Source: Arcicella sp040387735
GTDB lineage: Bacteria > Bacteroidota > Bacteroidia > Cytophagales > Spirosomataceae
DNA: 27,875 nt
Assembly (NCBI GenBank): GCA_040387735.1
Contig: JAZKDE010000123.1
Coordinates: 1-27,875, forward strand
Direction: 5' to 3'
Within the stretch, counting starts at the first letter, position 1; every line of letters starts with the position of its first letter. Below the pieces are notes generated by a model, which was not told the DNA's origin, ran no database searches, and saw only the letters and a program-made list of their open reading frames with translations. This document shows positions 8,235-16,431 of the stretch, one piece after another. A program made the translations under genes and the position numbers.

Positions 8235-8462
8235 ATGGAAGAAAATATACAAAATGTATTGGTATTTACGACCAACATAAAAACAAAACGGGATAAACGA
8301 AAAGTAAGTAATGTTCTTAACACAAATACCGACATTATTAAATGGAATATTGACACGCAAGACATCGACTGTGTGTTAAGAATTGTAACCGATAAATTAT
8401 CTATTAGCCAAATAATTGAAACGATAAAGCAGCATAATTTTGAATGTGAGGTTTTAGAATAA
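8235..8462 (+). CDS. Small HMA-like (ferredoxin-fold) protein without CxxC
   Basis: The 75-residue protein has the beta-alpha-beta-beta-alpha-beta length and ending of heavy-metal-associated domains (DIDCVLRIVTDKLSISQIIETIKQ then CEVLE). The metal-binding CxxC of loop 1 is replaced by FTTNIKTKRDK, so classical Cu/Hg chaperone chemistry is not expected. Two cysteines remain (in IDCVL and ECEVL). It sits between tetR and the MFS gene with spacings of 10 and 8 bp and must be co-expressed. A second protein of the same type at 23739-23951 shares NIDxQxxD, IVT and IIxTI. A role in ligand sensing or partner binding is inference. Confidence 0.75.
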   Translation: MEENIQNVLVFTTNIKTKRDKRKVSNVLNTNTDIIKWNIDTQDIDCVLRIVTDKLSISQIIETIKQHNFECEVLE

Positions 8463-8470
8463 ATAAAAAA

Positions 8471-9700
8471 ATGAACGAACAAAAACAACCATCCGTCCCA
8501 TTTACAGGCTATCAAAAATTTGTAATTTTCTTATTAGCCATCACGCAGTTTACGGTAGTGTTGGACTTTATGGTGATGTCTCCATTGGGTGATATTATGA
8601 TGAAAACATTGCATATTAATGCTAAACAATTTGGCGTTGCCGTTTCTGCTTATGCTTTTAGTGCTGGTATTTCGGGTTTATTAACCGCAGGATTTGCTGA
8701 TAAATTTGACCGAAAAAAACTCTTACTTTTCTTTTACATTGGTTTTGTTATCGGGACTTTATTCTGTGCATTAGCCCCAAGTTACACTTTATTGGTAATT
8801 GCACGAATTGTTACGGGTATTTTTGGCGGTGTAATCGGCTCAATTTCTATGGCGATAGTTGCCGATTTATTTAGTTTACAACAGCGTGGCAAAGTAATGG
8901 GATTTGTTCAAATGGGCTTTGGGGTAAGTCAAATTTTAGGGATTCCGATTGGTTTATACATTGCCAATTTATGGGGTTGGAACATTCCGTTTTTATGGAT
9001 TGCCATCATGGCAGCACTAATAGCCATTATTTTGTACTTAAAATTAAATCCCATTACTGCCCATCTTGCTTTACAGAAAGAAAGGTCTGCATTTGAACAT
9101 TTGTGGCATACTGTATCGCAAAAAAATTATAGAATTGGTTTTTTATCGACTGCTTTACTTTCAATTGGAGGTTTTATGATGATGCCTTTTGGCAGTGCAT
9201 TTGCGATTAATAATTTAAAAATAACCCCAGAACAATTACCATTTTTATTTTTGGTATCGGGCATTTCCACCTTAATTTCTATGCCATTTATTGGGAAATT
9301 GAGCGATAAGGTTAATAAATTTAAAATATTTGCTTTTGCTACTATTTTGGCAATAGTTGTTACTAATATTTATGCTCATTTTTCTGCCACGCCTTTTTGG
9401 ATTGTGATGATAACGAATGTCATCATGATGACTTCCATAATGAGTCGGATGATACCTTCGACAACGCTTACGTCTGAGATTCCACAACCGCAAGATAGAG
9501 GTGCGTTTATGAGTATCAATTCGTCGCTCCAACAAATGGCTGGTGGTTTTGGGGCAATGATAGCAGGAATGATTATTGTACAAAAAGATAATTTTGCTCC
9601 ATTAGAACACTATGATATTTTGGCAATGATTGCGAGTGTAATTATGTTGATTACCATCTATTTGGTATATAGAGTCAGTAAAATTGTCGAAAAGAAATAA
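8471..9700 (+). CDS. MFS transporter, drug-efflux type
   Basis: The 409-residue polytopic protein has about twelve membrane segments. Motif A in the loop between helices 2 and 3 is seen as GFADKFDRKKL (about 78-88), a second copy after helix 8 is GKLSDKVNKFK, and a motif C-like GxxxGxxxG stretch is QMGFGVSQILGIPIG. The overall shape is a DHA1-type proton antiporter (AraJ/CmlA group). It is the last gene of the operon driven by the TetR promoter, so an efflux function induced by its substrate is likely. The 187 bp to the converging receptor gene hold no clear terminator. Confidence 0.9.
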   Translation: MNEQKQPSVPFTGYQKFVIFLLAITQFTVVLDFMVMSPLGDIMMKTLHINAKQFGVAVSAYAFSAGISGLLTAGFADKFDRKKLLLFFYIGFVIGTLFCALAPSYTLLVIARIVTGIFGGVIGSISMAIVADLFSLQQRGKVMGFVQMGFGVSQILGIPIGLYIANLWGWNIPFLWIAIMAALIAIILYLKLNPITAHLALQKERSAFEHLWHTVSQKNYRIGFLSTALLSIGGFMMMPFGSAFAINNLKITPEQLPFLFLVSGISTLISMPFIGKLSDKVNKFKIFAFATILAIVVTNIYAHFSATPFWIVMITNVIMMTSIMSRMIPSTTLTSEIPQPQDRGAFMSINSSLQQMAGGFGAMIAGMIIVQKDNFAPLEHYDILAMIASVIMLITIYLVYRVSKIVEKK

Positions 9701-9887
9701 ATGGAATCATAAAAATTATGTTGTAGAACTGCTTTTGGTAAAGGAAATAATAAATACAATACGTTAAAACAAAAAAGGTTATCGGTTCTGAGCAATTTTA
9801 CCACATATTTAACTGATATTTTATGTAAATTTATCACAAGAACTCCGAAATCAGGCGATAACAATTAGTAGTGAAATTCGTTTTCTT

Positions 9888-12311
9888 TCATAACTTTAAA
9901 CCCAAAGTCAACGCAATACTTCGTGCATCGGCAGGAATAATGCCAGGCCCGGGAAAGCCTAATGCTCGACGAGTGAAATAATAATTATTAGTTAAGTTGT
10001 TAATACTTAAACCAATATCTATTTTTTTGAGGGTATAATTTACCGATATATCCATGAGCCAATACATGGGAATTTCGCCTACTAAACCATCTGCCGTTTG
10101 GGGCGAATTGTAGGCATCGGTAAATTGCTGACTGGTGCGGGCAAATTGTAAGGTTGTTCTGAATGTTTTTCGCTGAAAAGTTAAGCCTGTTCTGATGATG
10201 GTTTTGGGAGCATATTCTACTTGTTTTCCTACAATTAAGGTCTTCAAGAGTGGATTAATGGCTTCGGTATAAGTGGCATCAGTATAGGCAAAACTACCAA
10301 AAAGAGACACTTCATTTTTAGGATTTTGATGTGATATTTTAGAGAAATTTAGCTCCCCAAATGTCTCGACTCCAATACTCCGAGAACGCCCCACATTGGT
10401 ACGATACCGAACTACGTCTAAACCATCGGCTGAGGCAATTCTGATTATTCCGATACGGTTGTTATAGTCTAAGTAATAGGCACTTACATCATAATTTAAC
10501 CAGTTTTTGTAGTTTCCTCTAAAACCTAAATCTGCATTAAATCCTGTAACATCTTTCAAATTTGGGTCAACTTGAAAATTGGGTGTTCTTACCAAAATAT
10601 CCGCATAATTTACTGGACTGTAATTTTGTGAAATATTGAAATAAACTTCTGATTGTGAGGTTATTGCATGATTTATGCCAATACCAAACAAAGGAAATTG
10701 ACGAATATTTTGTTGCTTACCTATAAAGGTTTTATTGGTCACTTCATCATAACTATATCCGTCAGAATTAGAATTAATGTATTCGTAACGAACACCAGGA
10801 GTAATGCTGATTTTTTCGTTTAACCATAATACATTTTCCAGAAAAATAGCAGCATTGTAAGACGGAAAACGATAGTCAAATTCATCTAATTTTTGTGGAT
10901 TGGGGAAATTAAAATTAGCATCATTTCCTTTAAATCCTGAGCCTTGTTGGCGTTGCGTATTGCCTTGATAATAACGCAAACCCACTAAAAATGAGGCCTT
11001 TTTACTGAATAAAGCGTAACGGTGTAATAAACGGGCTTCCGTTCCAAAATTATTGTAATTATCGTAAGTTAATTGACGACGTTGGGTTGAGTCGGTTCGG
11101 TCTTTGATTGGATTGATAATATTCCCAATAGAGCCTCTTTCAGCAATCAAACCATACGCCCGAATATTGAATTTTGTTCGCTCATCTATCTGATAATCAA
11201 GGGTAACGACAGGCATATTCCATTTTGCTTGAAACCAATTTCGATTGCGATAACTCGCCTGTGGATTTTCATTAAATTGTGCATCTGTCAATCCCCCAGG
11301 TTGTTGCATGAGGTATGACATTGACGTTAATTCTGCCCCTATTTTAACTTTTTCACTGAGTTGATATGCCAAAGAAAAATAACCAGTATTGACGTTAAAA
11401 TTGGTGTTTTGTCGCCAGCCATCGCCTTGCTTATGAGTGAAAAAGGCGTAATAATTTAACTTGCCAATTTGTCCCCCAACCGAATTAAAGGAGTTAAAAA
11501 ACCCGTAAGTTCCGCCCGTTTGTCGGCTTACAAATTCGATTTTTTTATCAGGATTTCCTTTCTTAAATTGAAAATTTAGCAAACCACCAAACTGCGTTCC
11601 GTATTGCAAAGAAGCCGCTCCACGCACAATTTCTATGCGGTCAATTACTTCGGTAGGAGGGGTATAATAGCTTTCTGGATAGCCAATTGGGTCGGCAGAA
11701 ATATCGTAACCATTTTGGCGAGTATTAAATTCTGTTGTTCTGTTGGGATTCAAACCACGAGTTGCAATTCCCAACTGAATCCCAGCAGCATCATTTTCTA
11801 CGATATTTACCCCTGGCACTTTGGCATAAATTTGTCGGGCGTTGTTGGTGGCTAAATTGGCATTTATTCCCCCTAAAACAACCACTTCGTTTTTCTTGCC
11901 TGCATAAATTGCCATATTCTCAACATCGTTTAATCTTCGCAAGCCATTTTGGTCGTTTCTTTCGCCCGATACACTTACTTCATTTAAGGCTTTACTGTCG
12001 GTTTCTATACTGATACTGAGTGTTAAGACTTGACCTTTTACAAGTGTAACTTTTTGTTTATCAGCAATATATCCAACAGATGAAATAATCAATGTATATT
12101 TTCCAGCAGGGTGTTGAAACGTATATTTTCCATCTACATTGGCAATAGTTCCTTTTCCTGATTCATCCATACGAACACTGGCAAAAGGGATAATTTGCCC
12201 TGTTTTATCGGTAATACTTCCGGTTATGGTAGCGGTTTGGGCGTAGGAATTTGAGGTAAAAATTACCCTAAAAATGATAAATAAAACGATTGATTTTTCG
12301 TAGTTTTTCAT
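9888..12311 (-). CDS. FecA-like TonB-dependent receptor
   Basis: This 807-residue outer-membrane receptor has a signal peptide (about 1-25, ending SYAQ), a carboxypeptidase-regulatory-like domain (27-110, GSITDKTGQIIPFASVRMDESGKG..SSVGY), a plug (about 130-250, ARQIYAKVPGVNIVENDAAG, IATRGLNPNR, IDRIEIVRGAASLQYGTQFGG) and a barrel to the C-terminus (SIALTLGLKL). The plug sequence is of the Fe(III)-dicitrate (FecA) type. It begins 5 bp after the carboxylase-like gene and closes the imelysin operon, so it should supply the outer-membrane step for the metal or metal complex handled by the lipoproteins. The exact ligand is unknown. Confidence 0.9.
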   Translation of the reverse strand: MKNYEKSIVLFIIFRVIFTSNSYAQTATITGSITDKTGQIIPFASVRMDESGKGTIANVDGKYTFQHPAGKYTLIISSVGYIADKQKVTLVKGQVLTLSISIETDSKALNEVSVSGERNDQNGLRRLNDVENMAIYAGKKNEVVVLGGINANLATNNARQIYAKVPGVNIVENDAAGIQLGIATRGLNPNRTTEFNTRQNGYDISADPIGYPESYYTPPTEVIDRIEIVRGAASLQYGTQFGGLLNFQFKKGNPDKKIEFVSRQTGGTYGFFNSFNSVGGQIGKLNYYAFFTHKQGDGWRQNTNFNVNTGYFSLAYQLSEKVKIGAELTSMSYLMQQPGGLTDAQFNENPQASYRNRNWFQAKWNMPVVTLDYQIDERTKFNIRAYGLIAERGSIGNIINPIKDRTDSTQRRQLTYDNYNNFGTEARLLHRYALFSKKASFLVGLRYYQGNTQRQQGSGFKGNDANFNFPNPQKLDEFDYRFPSYNAAIFLENVLWLNEKISITPGVRYEYINSNSDGYSYDEVTNKTFIGKQQNIRQFPLFGIGINHAITSQSEVYFNISQNYSPVNYADILVRTPNFQVDPNLKDVTGFNADLGFRGNYKNWLNYDVSAYYLDYNNRIGIIRIASADGLDVVRYRTNVGRSRSIGVETFGELNFSKISHQNPKNEVSLFGSFAYTDATYTEAINPLLKTLIVGKQVEYAPKTIIRTGLTFQRKTFRTTLQFARTSQQFTDAYNSPQTADGLVGEIPMYWLMDISVNYTLKKIDIGLSINNLTNNYYFTRRALGFPGPGIIPADARSIALTLGLKL

Positions 12312-12316
12312 ATAAA

Positions 12317-13714
12317 TTATTTCAATTCATTCACCCAAGTTTTGGTATGAAATTCTTCTTTTTCTTTAACTAAATCTATATTTGGATTGATTAATAACTG
12401 ACTTCCTCTACCATTCAATGAGGCATAACATTCAACTCTTACTTCAGTGTCACCAATGTCATTTTCGAGATAATATTGATGTAAATAATGGGCAAATTGA
12501 AGAATCATATCGGGTTGAAAACTCATTTGTCGGGCTTGAATTTTCGTTAAAAAATCATTGGGACTAACAGTAAAAACTTCACCCGTTTTCTTGATTTTTA
12601 GGTGATATTCAAGACTGGCATTTTTTTCCATTAACATAATATTCCACGAAAAACGGAAACCTTGTTCATGCCACAATACATTTCCTTTATATAAATACGA
12701 CCTAAAAGGGAGTATGCACTGAGATAGGAAAAAACAGGCTAATATTCCGTATTTAAAAGGATTAAAAACTGATTGATTCACCGTCGTATATACGTCTGAT
12801 GATTGCTTTTGTGTCGGTAGGAATATCGTTAAAACCCTTTCATGCAAACCAGAAGGGAAAAATATTAAAGCCGTAAATATCATCATCCACGGAAACATTC
12901 CGATATAAAAAAGAAAATGCGTGAGTAGGTGAAAAACCACAATAACGATATAAATGGGCAAGCGAGTTTTCCGAAAACACAGGAGAAATGGAGCGGATAA
13001 ATCAAAAATCATGGCAAGCCAACTGAGAGTAAATGCCACCCATTTTTCAGTCAATAAATGCCCAATAATCGGTAAATGTTCGTTTGCAGAGAGCCAAATT
13101 TTGAGGGGTTGGGCAGCAAAAAGCCAATCGTATTTGAGTTTGGCAATTCCGCCAAAAAAATATACAAAACCAACTTGAATTCTCAAGGCCCATAACATCC
13201 AAATGGCACCTTGAATGTTAGAAACTAAGCCTTTGAAACGGTTTTTTAGCAAATTATCGATCGAAAAAACGGCATTCATCGGTAACCAACTCATCAAGAA
13301 AGCGAGTAAGCTTACTTGATAATAATGATTAAGATAGACGCTTTTATCTAATAATTCAACGTAGGTAAAAAGGATAAAAAACGTAACAATAGCAATGCGA
13401 TAAAAAAGCCCAAGTGTAATGAGTATACTCAGGAAAACCAAGCCATAAAACACCAAATAAATATACGGTTCTGACAAAGGATGAATCCAGTCAAAGCCGT
13501 AAAAAGTAAAGAAAAATTGCGGTTTAACGTAAAAATCTGTTATCCAGCCTTTCAAAATAAAACGTAGTTCTGCTACCAACATTAACAGCCCAAAAACAAT
13601 TCTGAAAAAGGCTAATGAACTACTTATTTTAGAAATGCTATCGTTTGTCGATGTCCGAAAATCGAATCTCGAAAATCGAACATCAAACCAACTTTTAATC
13701 TCCGTCATTATCAC
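12317..13714 (-). CDS. Vitamin K-dependent gamma-carboxylase-like (HTTM) membrane protein
   Basis: The 465-residue protein has an N-terminal multi-helix HTTM domain (about 33-300) and a C-terminal extramembrane part. Motifs agree with the vitamin K-dependent gamma-carboxylase family: LLDKSVYLNHYYQ (Lys124, His130; the lysine aligns by eye with the catalytic base of human GGCX, Lys218 as I recall), YFFGGIAKLKYDW (185-197), DLSAPFLL (238-245), FH..FYIGMFPW (261-276) and HEQGFRFSW (349-357). The tail after 370 also follows the human enzyme (TGE, ADML-like PDMILQFA, INPNIDLV). It is shorter than the 758-residue human protein. The gene overlaps the second imelysin by 20 bp and is followed after 5 bp by the receptor. 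Its reaction here, glutamate carboxylation or only quinol epoxidation, is unknown. Confidence 0.82.
   Translation of the reverse strand: MIMTEIKSWFDVRFSRFDFRTSTNDSISKISSSLAFFRIVFGLLMLVAELRFILKGWITDFYVKPQFFFTFYGFDWIHPLSEPYIYLVFYGLVFLSILITLGLFYRIAIVTFFILFTYVELLDKSVYLNHYYQVSLLAFLMSWLPMNAVFSIDNLLKNRFKGLVSNIQGAIWMLWALRIQVGFVYFFGGIAKLKYDWLFAAQPLKIWLSANEHLPIIGHLLTEKWVAFTLSWLAMIFDLSAPFLLCFRKTRLPIYIVIVVFHLLTHFLFYIGMFPWMMIFTALIFFPSGLHERVLTIFLPTQKQSSDVYTTVNQSVFNPFKYGILACFFLSQCILPFRSYLYKGNVLWHEQGFRFSWNIMLMEKNASLEYHLKIKKTGEVFTVSPNDFLTKIQARQMSFQPDMILQFAHYLHQYYLENDIGDTEVRVECYASLNGRGSQLLINPNIDLVKEKEEFHTKTWVNELK
13650..13684. repeat. Short repeat element inside the carboxylase-like gene start
   Basis: Two copies of CGAAAATCGAA (13656-13666 and 13670-13680) lie between GATGT and ACATC ends. 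They encode the odd FDVRFSRFDFR stretch (residues 10-20) ahead of the first helix. It looks like a small dispersed repeat captured by the coding region without breaking the frame. Confidence 0.5.
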
Positions 13715-14819
13715 TAAATGTTAGTAAAACGCCCAAATTATTAATCATATCCACTTCCATCATTACTTGCAAACGCTTGATTTCATCGTAAGCCGCTTGC
13801 ACTTCTACTTTGTTATCGATCACCGCAATTGGTAGCGTTTTCGGAATGGCATTCAACTTTATATAAACGACAGAAAATTGATTTTTTATCTTTTTAGAAA
13901 GTAATTCATCGCCTGATTTTGCCTCTAATTTATCCAATAAATCATCCAATCCAATGCCGTCTGTACCCGTTGGCGTTCTGCCTAAAAATGCGTTTTCAAT
14001 TCCTTTTAATTCATTGTTTATTAGCAAGATAGAAGATTCACTAACGACAGATTCTGCTAAATCTGGTTGCGGTACGCCACTATTTCTATTACCTTTTGGA
14101 GCTCCCATTCGTTCATCTCTGACGGTATAAATCAGGTCAATTAATTTGTTAGATAATACGCCCAACGATGAATTAATATCTCTACTATCGGCATTAATAA
14201 AGGTGGTTACATAGCCATTTTTCCAGTCATCAAGAATGATTTTTGCCTGATTTTTTAGGTTTACAGATAGTGCTTTCAAGTATGAAATACGTTTTGCTCC
14301 CGTAATTCCAGTATAGTTTCCAATAATATTAGCATTGACTTTGGCTTTATCAAAAATCAAATATTCAATGGCATGAATACCTTTTACGGTTGCTCCTTTG
14401 GTTTCGATATAAGCATTGTCGATGGTTGTGCCATCTGAGATTGCTTTCTCTAATAGCGTAACATTGAGGTATGAACCTTTGGACGAAAAATCAATATTTG
14501 ACAATAAAAATTTATCTTCAATGGGTCCTTGCTTAAACACCGAAGCTTGTTTCCAAGCCTTAGCCATTTCTAACCATGCTAATTGAACTGCTACCAATTT
14601 TTGTTCATTTTTCAAATCATCAGAATATGCCGAAATAGCTAAATCTAAAACGTCTGATTTTTGATAAAATACTTCAAACGAAGGAATTATAACGTTATTT
14701 CCCAAATTAGTTAGCATTGATTTTCTATCAAAACTTTGAAAGGCATCAACGGGGTCATTCGTTTTAGCACACGCCCAAATTCCTAAAATGACCGCAATTA
14801 AGATTACTATTTTTTTCAT
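13695..14819 (-). CDS. Imelysin-family lipoprotein 2
   Basis: The 374-residue protein has a lipoprotein signal (1-16) with a lipobox ending in Cys17 (GIWAC), then a mostly helical imelysin/insulin-cleaving-peptidase-like domain. The family signature GxHxxE is present as GIHAIE (147-152), followed by YLIF. Members include EfeO-like iron-binding proteins and Pseudomonas IcmP/PA4372-type proteins. The motif is regarded as metal-binding, whereas peptidase activity is doubtful for most. It differs strongly from imelysin 1 in the same operon, so the pair is an old duplication or two separate recruitments. It is likely anchored to a periplasm-facing membrane surface. Confidence 0.88.
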   Translation of the reverse strand: MKKIVILIAVILGIWACAKTNDPVDAFQSFDRKSMLTNLGNNVIIPSFEVFYQKSDVLDLAISAYSDDLKNEQKLVAVQLAWLEMAKAWKQASVFKQGPIEDKFLLSNIDFSSKGSYLNVTLLEKAISDGTTIDNAYIETKGATVKGIHAIEYLIFDKAKVNANIIGNYTGITGAKRISYLKALSVNLKNQAKIILDDWKNGYVTTFINADSRDINSSLGVLSNKLIDLIYTVRDERMGAPKGNRNSGVPQPDLAESVVSESSILLINNELKGIENAFLGRTPTGTDGIGLDDLLDKLEAKSGDELLSKKIKNQFSVVYIKLNAIPKTLPIAVIDNKVEVQAAYDEIKRLQVMMEVDMINNLGVLLTFSDNDGD

Positions 14820-14941
14820 TTATATCGTTTTACAAATTTTAAATTATTTTTAACACCACGATTAGTATTATTTGCAGCTGCGACTTTTTTACATTTACTA
14901 TAAAAATCAGATAAAATAATGTTAAAATATCCTTCGATATC

Positions 14942-16348
14942 TTATAAAGAATCTATGAATTTCAAGACTTTCTCTCGCTCGTCTTTTGATAATTTCATGT
15001 ACATATTTTTCGAATTTGTAGCTTCTCCTCCATGCCATAAAATCGCCTCTTCTACATTTCTGGCTCGTCCATCGTGCAGCATATAGCTGTGTTTATTCAC
15101 TGTTTTTTGTAAACCAATCCCCCAAAGTGGGGCAGTTCTCCATTCTAAACCTGTTGCTTCAAAGTCTGGGCGATTATCCGCCAAGTCCTCGCCCATGTCA
15201 TGAAGCAATAGGTCTGAATAAGGTCTTATTACTTGTTTGGCTAAATATTTAGGTGAATCATATTCTGAGGTTTCCATTTTTGTAAGATGACAACCCGAGC
15301 AATTCGCCTTAATAAATAATTGTTTACCCATTAAAACATCTGAATCCGTCCATTTTCTGCGAGCAGGTACAGCCAATGACTTAATATAAAATACGACATT
15401 TTGCAAAGTTATTTCTTCTATTTCTGGTTTGCCTCCGTTTGGGAAATTACCATATTTTTGTTTCTGAAAATTCGTCAATCCTTCGTTGGGAAATAAGTTG
15501 GACGTAATACCAATATCCCCATTAAAAGCCCCTGCTGTCTGCTGTTCCACGCTCGGCTGATTGGCTTTCCAACCTAATTTCCCAATGCTCTTTTTCTGAT
15601 TTTTTTCATCCCACACGTAATTGGCTCTTCCCGAAACGCCATCTCCATTAGCGTCGTTTACATCAACATTAGCTAAAATTGTTTTTTCCGAAACGGCATC
15701 TAATAAACCCATTCCAATCATTTGAGGGGCAATTCTTGGCGAAATCATTGTGCCATTCATTGCTCCATAATTCAGATTGGTAAATTTATAGGTTGGTTTA
15801 CGTAAACTATAAACTGTACCATCAGGATATTTTCCTGCAATTTCCTCATAAGTCACCGACACTTCTCCTTCGGCATCTACATTCGGAATATTTCTGGGGT
15901 TAAATTGTCCTCCATAATTGGGGTCATCTTTGGGTTCTCCATGTACGCCTTGCCCAGGAATTGATAAACGAAAAAGCATTGCCTGACTGATACCTATACC
16001 ATCCGTTTGAAAAGGATTCCCTTTACCATCTAAAGCATGACAACTGGCACAAGATGAGGCATTTAATAAAGGTCCTAAACCATCACGAGCCGCTGTTGAA
16101 GACGGTGCAATTACCCAGTTGTTGCGGTTAAATGAATTACCAATCACAAATTTATCTGTTTCGTCAGAGGTAAGATTTGTCAACGCATTGCCAAAAGCAT
16201 TAAAGGTTTCATCAAAAACCGTCCCTTCTCGTCCACCCGAGAACTCTTCATCCATTTCTTGTGGCGTTACGGGTTCAGTATTTTCCTTACAAGCATATAC
16301 CGTTAACAACAGACATGAACCGAAAAAAAAGGTCAAAAAAATATTCAT
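14942..16348 (-). CDS. Di-haem cytochrome lipoprotein (DUF1111 / di-haem oxidoreductase)
   Basis: The 468-residue protein has a lipoprotein signal with Cys20 (TVYAC) and two c-type haem sites: CASCH (100-104) in the N-terminal half and CSGCH (350-354). C-terminal family motifs EWRTAPLWGIG and LHDGRARNVEEAILWHGGEA are intact. The fold is related to MauG and bacterial cytochrome c peroxidases, and the family is annotated as di-haem oxidoreductase. A similar gene neighbours imelysins in Pseudomonas and Vibrio iron-regulated loci. It lies between the two imelysin genes (gaps of 83 and 122 bp). A redox step on the bound metal, such as ferric/ferrous or cuprous/cupric change, is a reasonable inference, not shown. 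Confidence 0.9.
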   Translation of the reverse strand: MNIFLTFFFGSCLLLTVYACKENTEPVTPQEMDEEFSGGREGTVFDETFNAFGNALTNLTSDETDKFVIGNSFNRNNWVIAPSSTAARDGLGPLLNASSCASCHALDGKGNPFQTDGIGISQAMLFRLSIPGQGVHGEPKDDPNYGGQFNPRNIPNVDAEGEVSVTYEEIAGKYPDGTVYSLRKPTYKFTNLNYGAMNGTMISPRIAPQMIGMGLLDAVSEKTILANVDVNDANGDGVSGRANYVWDEKNQKKSIGKLGWKANQPSVEQQTAGAFNGDIGITSNLFPNEGLTNFQKQKYGNFPNGGKPEIEEITLQNVVFYIKSLAVPARRKWTDSDVLMGKQLFIKANCSGCHLTKMETSEYDSPKYLAKQVIRPYSDLLLHDMGEDLADNRPDFEATGLEWRTAPLWGIGLQKTVNKHSYMLHDGRARNVEEAILWHGGEATNSKNMYMKLSKDEREKVLKFIDSL

Positions 16349-16379
16349 AATAACATTCTATTTTGAAGACTAAAACTCA

Positions 16380-16409
16380 AATAGGGCAACGATATTTCGT
16401 TACCCTATT
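16380..16409 (-). terminator. Intercistronic hairpin between imelysin 1 and cytochrome genes
   Basis: AATAGGGCAACGA (16380-16392) pairs with TCGTTACCCTATT (16397-16409) with one mismatch and a 4-nt loop. It sits in the 83-bp gap behind the first gene of the operon. On the minus strand it is followed by TTTGAGTTTTAG, so it may be a leaky terminator or an mRNA-stabilising stem giving more imelysin than cytochrome. Confidence 0.5.
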
Positions 16410-16431
16410 CTGAGAAGACTGACTAATTTTC

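Noticed and set aside
8213..8515. 100-codon minus-strand frame over the HMA-like gene
   Set aside because: It is antisense to a small gene with good operon spacing and has no family resemblance.
14822..14850. AT-rich stretch before imelysin 2 resembling a Fur box
   Set aside because: Pairing is poor and the composition alone (long A/T runs) explains the likeness; no promoter element accompanies it.
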